Positions 6,709-8,240 of a stretch of 8,240 bases of DNA are shown here, one piece after another. The stretch spans positions 1 to 8,240 of the forward strand of contig JACRNK010000086.1 in assembly GCA_016234985.1 (NCBI GenBank), read 5' to 3'. Position 1 is the stretch's first letter. Every line of letters starts with the position of its first letter. The position numbers were made by a program, and so were the translations under genes. Source of the DNA: Deltaproteobacteria bacterium. GTDB taxonomy: Bacteria; Desulfobacterota; GWC2-55-46; UBA9637. The notes beneath the pieces were generated by a model. That model was not told the origin of the DNA, searched no databases, and saw only the letters and a program-made list of their open reading frames with translations.

Positions 6709-7094
6709 TGACAATGCAGGAAAAAAAGAAAAAGATAATGGTGGTTGAGGACAACCCCATGAATAAGATTCTCATGAAAGAGGTGCTGACTGTCAATGGT
6801 TATGATGTGACAGAGGCAGGCAGCGGCAGCGAGGCTATTAAAAAGGTTTCGGCAGAAATGCCCGACCTCATACTTATGGACCTTAATCTTCCTGAAATGG
6901 ACGGCATAACAGCCACCAAACTGCTCAAAGCAAACGATGCCTGCAAAGCCGTGCCTGTGATAGCCATTACTGCGTCTGCCATGAAGGGGGAAGAAGAAAA
7001 GATACTTGCAGAGGGCTTTGACGGTTACATATCAAAACCAATAGAAATCAAGAAATTTATAAAAGATGTTGCAGCCTATATCAAAAAAGATTGA
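6708..7094 (+). CDS. Single-domain response regulator (receiver only, DivK/Spo0F-like)
   Basis: A 128-residue protein that is one CheY-like receiver with no output domain. All key residues are present: acidic pocket E14/D15 (MVVEDNP), phosphoacceptor D58 in LILMDLNLPEMDG, T88 in AITASA, and K110 in YISKPI. ATG 6708 overlaps the kinase stop as TAATG, which suggests translational coupling; an alternative ATG at 6714 would remove only two residues. Such receivers act by protein-protein contact or as phosphorelay intermediates. Its position makes the upstream kinase the obvious phosphodonor, and pairing with a REC-REC-GGDEF protein recalls divK-pleD. The symbol is withheld because orthology cannot be shown. 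Its 3' end overlaps the convergent transglutaminase gene by 19 bp. Confidence 0.92.
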   Translation: MTMQEKKKKIMVVEDNPMNKILMKEVLTVNGYDVTEAGSGSEAIKKVSAEMPDLILMDLNLPEMDGITATKLLKANDACKAVPVIAITASAMKGEEEKILAEGFDGYISKPIEIKKFIKDVAAYIKKD

Positions 7095-8017
7095 GCTTTT
7101 ACCTTCCTGATAGCCGTTAAACAAGCCGATATTTTATTCTTTTCATTATCAGTCAATCTATACCCGCCAAACCTGACGCTGTAATAAATATCCGTTACAA
7201 TAATAACTTCTTCAATATTCACATTTTTTGCAAACTCCAGAGCTGTTTCGCCCGCTTTTTTTGTTTTCCCTTTTTTTGCCAAAAGCCGCAGCATATTTTT
7301 ATAAAACAGCGGGGCGTTCGGCCACTTGGCCCTGTCTTTTGGTTTCCAAACTATCCTTGTTGTGATTATGAGAATAATAGCCGCTATTACTGCTGCTGTT
7401 ACAAATATGAGCATATCTTTCCATTTGTAACTCAAGGCTTTAGCCTTGAAAAACTCAAACCGTTCGGCTGAGCTCACGCCGAAGCCTAAGGTTTGATTTG
7501 CAAGCGAGCGCATATTTGTTTCTACCGCCTTTGCAACATTCATCTGGTCTTTAAAGGAATAGTTTATTATATATCTGTTCCACTTCCATTTAAGAGAGTC
7601 AATATACATAGCTATAACAGAAGTTGCAGGAGGCATTGCCCCAACTGCCTCTGCAGGCGGTGTTGGGTCAAATGTTGTCCACCCCCGATTGAAACTATCG
7701 GGGGCGGGCATATATGCCTCTACCCATGAATGGGCGTCTCTCTGGCGGATAATGAGATAATTTCCGAGCCGGCTGGGTATCCCGATTGTTCTGAGCATCA
7801 TTGCCATTGCGGTTGCATACTGCTCGCAGTAACCCTCTTTTGTGTAAAATAGAAAGTCTTCTACCGGATTTTCACCTTCGCCTTTGCCTGGATTTAGTGT
7901 GTAGCGATAATTGTTTTTAAGGTATTTTTCTATTGCAGCAGCCTTTTCAAACGGACTTTTTTCCCCTGCGGAAATATTTTTTGCAAGATTATAAACCCTT
8001 TCAAGTCCTGATGGCAC
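7076..8017 (-). CDS. TgpA-type transglutaminase-like membrane protein, C-terminal part (transglutaminase core, membrane helix, DUF4129-like tail); N terminus missing
   Basis: Counting from GTG 8017, the transglutaminase core has the Cys-His-Asp triad: C64 in EGYCEQYATAM, H96 in DAHSWVEAY, D117 in FDPTPP. A membrane helix follows at about 202-220 (MLIFVTAAVIAAIILIITT). A cytoplasmic tail (LFYKNMLRLLAKKG, GETALEFAK, DIYYSVRFGGYRLT) matches DUF4129. Full-length relatives have several membrane helices before the core, absent here. GTG 8017 is the only standard start codon in the frame but is probably not the true start: it has no ribosome site, and the family motif YLKGIAPQYLQVP is encoded just upstream, to about 8053. 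The frame then stays open through hairpin 8061-8101 until a stop at 8228-8230, without homology. So this is a truncated gene or one broken by rearrangement or assembly. The exact substrate is unknown; relatives are membrane-bound with the core outside the cytoplasm. The coding sequence holds three palindromic inserts. Confidence 0.88.
   Translation of the reverse strand: MPSGLERVYNLAKNISAGEKSPFEKAAAIEKYLKNNYRYTLNPGKGEGENPVEDFLFYTKEGYCEQYATAMAMMLRTIGIPSRLGNYLIIRQRDAHSWVEAYMPAPDSFNRGWTTFDPTPPAEAVGAMPPATSVIAMYIDSLKWKWNRYIINYSFKDQMNVAKAVETNMRSLANQTLGFGVSSAERFEFFKAKALSYKWKDMLIFVTAAVIAAIILIITTRIVWKPKDRAKWPNAPLFYKNMLRLLAKKGKTKKAGETALEFAKNVNIEEVIIVTDIYYSVRFGGYRLTDNEKNKISACLTAIRKVKAQSFLI
7432..7449. 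repeat. Hairpin in transglutaminase linker (7-bp stem)
   Basis: tcaaggc (7432-7438) and gccttga (7443-7449) pair perfectly around a 4-nt loop. It encodes part of FFKAKALSYK just before the membrane helix, a low-conservation linker, so it may be an in-frame palindromic insertion. Confidence 0.5.
7455..7496. repeat. Nested palindrome in transglutaminase linker
   Basis: The outer arms tcaaacc (7455-7461) and ggtttga (7490-7496) enclose inner arms ttcggc (7463-7468) and gccgaa (7478-7483), with the 8-bp palindrome tgagctca at the centre (7469-7476). It encodes QTLGFGVSSAERFEF. It looks like a dispersed palindromic element read in frame. Confidence 0.55.
7550..7686 (+). repeat. Left arm of a 137-bp inverted repeat (inside the transglutaminase gene)
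   Basis: This segment is the reverse complement of 8104-8240 with one mismatch (7641 against 8149). It covers the codons from WTTFDPTPP to NYSFK. Identity ends abruptly at 7687, within hairpin 7682-7704. At the other side the matching arm reaches the window edge, so the repeat may be longer. Confidence 0.97.
7682..7704. repeat. 8-bp-stem hairpin between catalytic His and Asp codons of the transglutaminase
   Basis: cccccgat (7682-7689) and atcggggg (7697-7704) pair perfectly around a 7-nt loop. On the minus strand it encodes PDSFNRG, extra residues between AYMPA and GWTTFD, where relatives usually have only a short turn. The inverted copy at 8104-8240 has a different hairpin at this same point. 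Confidence 0.65.
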
Positions 8018-8060
8018 CTGAAGATACTGCGGGGCAATTCCTTTGAGATAATCGTGTTCA

Positions 8061-8101
8061 CCTCCCCCTTTATCCCCCTCTATGAGAGGGACAGGGGGAG
8101 G
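8061..8101. repeat. Strong C/G-rich hairpin at the centre of the inverted duplication
   Basis: The outer arms cctccccct (8061-8069) and agggggagg (8093-8101) pair perfectly (9 bp). The inner arms ccctct (8076-8081) and agaggg (8085-8090) form a 6-bp stem with a 3-nt loop. It lies between the recognisable N-terminal limit of the minus-strand transglutaminase (about 8053) and the start of the inverted copy (8104), and is free of stops in the transglutaminase frame. It resembles dispersed intergenic palindromic repeats. Confidence 0.75.
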
Positions 8102-8103
8102 CG

Positions 8104-8240
8104 GGGGGTGGACAACATTTGACCCAACACCGCCTGCAGAGGCAGTTGAGGCAATGCCTCCTGCAACTTCTGTTATAGCTATGTATATTGACTCTCTTAA
8201 ATGGAAGTGGAACAGATATATAATAAACTATTCCTTTAAA
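8104..8240 (-). repeat. Right arm of the 137-bp inverted repeat
   Basis: Reverse complement of 7550-7686 with 136 of 137 positions identical. It begins 2 bp after the hairpin 8061-8101 and is cut by the window edge. Confidence 0.97.
8109..8240 (+). pseudogene. Second, inverted fragment of the transglutaminase gene, truncated at both ends
   Basis: Read on the plus strand, 44 codons from WTTFDPTPPAEAV to NYSFK match the minus-strand transglutaminase from W113 onward, with one change (Glu for Gly, codon gag for ggg). It holds the catalytic Asp motif but not the Cys or His. Upstream the frame reads Gly-rich hairpin sequence (from ATG 8082, MRGTGGGGG) and closes at a stop at 8049-8051. It continues past the window. 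It may be a gene remnant, the start of a second allele, or an assembly fold-back of the same gene. Confidence 0.7.

Noticed and set aside
7095..7140. Bidirectional terminator between the convergent genes
   Set aside because: The two coding regions overlap by 19 bp, and no clear stem followed by a T-run is visible near the stop codons.
7493..7729. Plus-strand open frame of 78 codons inside the transglutaminase region
   Set aside because: The opposite strand carries the clear His and Asp catalytic motifs; this frame shows no domain and is antisense shadow.

Overview
The window looks like a piece of a chromosome from a Gram-negative-type environmental bacterium of moderate GC (about 45% by eye). 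Gene content (Pol I without proofreading residues, large multi-domain sensor kinases, a TgpA-type transglutaminase) and many short palindromic and heptanucleotide repeats inside genes would fit Nitrospirota or Desulfobacterota-like lineages. That placement is a guess, because no rRNA or marker tree can be made here. Both ends look like breaks: the left edge lies inside polA, and the right edge lies inside an inverted copy of part of a gene already in the window.

Layout. (1) 2-1895, plus strand: the 3' part of polA, namely the linker, a degenerate 3'-5' exonuclease domain and a complete polymerase domain. It is split into two frames by an exact 37-bp tandem duplication (696-769), and the exonuclease domain carries three arrays of 7-bp repeats. 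(2) 1896-2007: an intergenic stretch with a perfect 9-bp hairpin, a weak promoter candidate and a second palindromic patch. (3) 2008-7094, plus strand: a compact signalling operon. It holds a membrane sensor ending after HAMP-GAF-PAS with no transmitter, a 993-residue hybrid kinase (sensor-HAMP-HisKA-HATPase-REC-REC-GGDEF), and a stand-alone receiver joined to the kinase by a 1-bp TAATG overlap. (4) 7076-8017 and slightly beyond, minus strand: the C-terminal part of a membrane transglutaminase with a DUF4129-like tail. It overlaps the receiver gene tail-to-tail by 19 bp and is full of hairpins. (5) 8061-8240: a strong hairpin followed by an inverted 137-bp copy (136/137 identical) of part of the transglutaminase gene, running off the right edge.

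How the genes work together. The operon reads as a membrane-sensing phosphorelay. The kinase autophosphorylates at H317. The phosphate can go to its own second receiver (D750), next to a diguanylate cyclase domain with an intact GGDEF motif and c-di-GMP inhibitory site, and probably to the small receiver (D58). The first receiver has lost its phosphoacceptor. REC-REC-GGDEF therefore resembles PleD with active and inactive receivers swapped, and the single receiver recalls DivK.

The most unusual theme is repeat-driven remodelling of coding sequence: heptamer arrays inside polA, several hairpins inside the transglutaminase reading frame, two different hairpins at the same codon position in its two copies, and a palindrome at the centre of the inverted duplication. 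Some of this (the 37-bp duplication, the inverted end) may be assembly error, and read mapping would decide.
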